Assembly: GCF_002101295.1 (NCBI RefSeq)
Contig: NZ_CP020778.1
Span: forward strand, 716,001 to 780,000
Direction: 5' to 3'
Source of the DNA: Candidatus Pelagibacter sp. RS40
GTDB taxonomy: Bacteria > Pseudomonadota > Alphaproteobacteria > Pelagibacterales > Pelagibacteraceae
Length of the DNA: 64,000 nucleotides
Both the position numbers and the translations under genes were made by a program. Positions 61,929 to 64,000 of the stretch are shown one piece after another (the first letter of the stretch is position 1; every line of letters begins with the position of its first letter). The notes beneath the pieces are model-generated. The model was given only the letters and a program-made list of their open reading frames with translations. It was not told where the DNA came from and did no database searches.

Positions 61929-62211
61929 CTCTTCAAGTATTTATATAAATTCGTTGAAATATAAGGCTTTTTAGCACACTTTTTATTTATCTAATAACTT
62001 GATTTAAATAATTTTTCCAATATAAGCGTCACACTCAGCATGTAAAAAATGTTGTTTATTGGGCCTTATAGTCCAATTAGCTATTTAATTTGTAAAAATT
62101 TTAAGAAGAGAAGTGTGGACGGTTAAGGTTACCAAAATTTGTCGTACACACTTCAACATTACATAAATATTATTCTTAGTATTTATGTAGAAGCTAGTGT
62201 GCGCCGTTTTT
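61929..62211 (+). promoter_or_regulatory. rRNA operon promoter and leader
   Basis: A candidate promoter has TTGATT at 61999-62004 and TATAAG at 62021-62026 with a 16-base spacer. Downstream are hairpin ATTGGGC/GTCCAAT (62058-62077), the 5' arm of the 16S processing stem (62103-62124) and hairpin ACATAAATA/TATTTATGT (62161-62188). No protein gene is visible in these 283 bases. Confidence 0.6.
62103..62124 (+). other. 16S rRNA processing stem, 5' arm
   Basis: AAGAAGAGAAGTGTGGACGG and the next TT can pair with 63741-63762 (accgtcctcatttctcttct with flanks), with few mismatches, enclosing the whole 16S gene. This is the expected RNase III substrate. Confidence 0.75.
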
Positions 62212-63686
<1,475 letters not shown>

Positions 63687-63694
63687 CTAAGGAT

Positions 63695-63716
63695 GAATAA
63701 GAACTCGTTCTTATTC
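63695..63716 (+). repeat. Perfect hairpin just after 16S
   Basis: GAATAAGAA and TTCTTATTC pair with a CTCG loop, nine bases after the mature 16S end. It probably helps set the 3' processing site. Confidence 0.6.
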
Positions 63717-63740
63717 TAAAAAATATAACAGGTTAATGTT

Positions 63741-63762
63741 GACCGTCCTCATTTCTCTTCTT
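63741..63762 (+). other. 16S rRNA processing stem, 3' arm
   Basis: This spacer segment is complementary to 62103-62124 in the rRNA leader, apart from two or three mismatches. Together they form the long stem flanking 16S that RNase III is expected to cut. Confidence 0.75.
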
Positions 63763-63789
63763 GAAATAGTGTTTCTCTCTTCTACGTAG

Positions 63790-63866
63790 GGGCCGGTAGC
63801 TCAGTTGGTTAGAGCACACCCTTGATAAGGGTGGGGTCGAAAGTTCGAGTCTTTCTCGGCCCACCA
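63790..63866 (+). tRNA. tRNA-Ile (GAT)
   Basis: The acceptor GGGCCGG pairs with TCGGCCC, the anticodon stem ACCCT/AGGGT encloses TGATAA-type loop with anticodon GAT, and the T arm GAAAG/CTTTC encloses TTCGAGT. CCA is encoded. It lies in the 16S-23S spacer as usual. Confidence 0.97.
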
Positions 63867-63875
63867 AAATTAACT

Positions 63876-63951
63876 GGGGGATTAGCTCAGCTGGGAGAGC
63901 GCCTGATTTGCATTCAGGAGGTCAGCGGTTCGATCCCGCTATCCTCCACCA
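63876..63951 (+). tRNA. tRNA-Ala (TGC)
   Basis: The acceptor GGGGGAT pairs with ATCCTCC. The loop TTTGCAT gives anticodon TGC. The T arm AGCGG/CCGCT and an encoded CCA complete it. It follows tRNA-Ile by 9 bases in the rRNA spacer. Confidence 0.97.
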
Positions 63952-64000
63952 TGAAACACTTAGTTATTTTATTTTGTGAAGAAAATTTTTTATATTATCA
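63952..64000 (+). other. 16S-23S internal spacer, partial
   Basis: These last 49 bases are AT-rich spacer after tRNA-Ala. 23S rRNA is expected beyond the window; nothing else is visible. Confidence 0.7.

Overview
The window is a dense, AT-rich stretch of an alphaproteobacterial chromosome, almost certainly SAR11 (Pelagibacterales). The 16S rRNA at the right end carries the SAR11 signature stretches around positions 62344-62366 (acacgaggaaacttgtgcta) and 62697-62715 (acctagcgtagttcgga). The gene content and order are alphaproteobacterial: gcrA, cmk-rpsA-ihfB, trpFBA-accD-folC, murA-DUF2948-hisD-infA, a DUF4167 gene after prmC, and a tRNA-His with A73. A tandem glycine riboswitch precedes malate synthase, as described for SAR11. 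I see no mobile element, integrase, phage gene or CRISPR array.

Layout. 1-1751: the end of a BolA-like gene, then aroB and aroK (shikimate pathway) on the minus strand. 1808-5906: two unrecognised envelope genes and def-fmt-truA. 5896-13241 (minus): rpmH-rnpA-yidD-yidC-argB, a HAD phosphatase, dapD-dapE, a histone-deacetylase-like enzyme and a SET-domain protein. 13325-18645: a VTT membrane protein, tRNA-Thr, two tiny basic ORFs, dcd-murA-DUF2948-hisD-infA, tRNA-Phe and a cold-shock protein. 18646-22052: a structured intergenic region with a His-rich mini-ORF, then tRNA-His-hisS-hisZ-hisG. 22091-25857: rmuC, an MGME1-like nuclease, sbcB (DNA repair) and trxA. 25854-38446 (minus): rnd, kdsD-lptC-lptB, aroA-cmk-rpsA-ihfB-pyrF and trpFBA-accD-folC. 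38464-47382: an NDUFA9-like protein, a SHOCT protein, gcrA, argD-argF, a cytochrome c, kdsB-pheA, the 4.5S RNA and dnaX-ybaB-recR. 47384-61928: glcB with its riboswitch, accA, secA, argJ, a DUF1178 gene, ubiG, lysC-ispG-prfA-prmC-DUF4167 and an M23 peptidase. 61929-64000: rRNA leader, 16S, tRNA-Ile, tRNA-Ala and part of the internal spacer.

The genes are mainly core housekeeping: amino-acid synthesis (Arg, His, Trp, Phe, Lys/DAP), LPS export and Kdo, fatty-acid initiation, translation factors, replication clamp loading and repair. Packing is extreme. All ten convergent gene pairs overlap or abut (from 12 nt overlap to 3 nt gap), and four share interlocked stop codons. Structured RNA genes also abut ORFs: tRNA-His ends 4 nt before hisS, and 4.5S RNA ends 8 nt before dnaX.

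The observations most worth a second look are: a TrpB with the catalytic Glu replaced by Asp and a rewritten COMM region, beside a TrpA with an altered loop 6 and a degenerate TrpF; the His-codon-rich mini-ORF upstream of the tRNA-His/hisSZG block; an A10 run in dnaX where slippage gives an immediate stop; an AccA with a C-terminal membrane anchor; adjacent SET and HDAC-like genes; and a bacterial MGME1-type nuclease. Calls rest on reading translations and motifs by eye; no database search was run.
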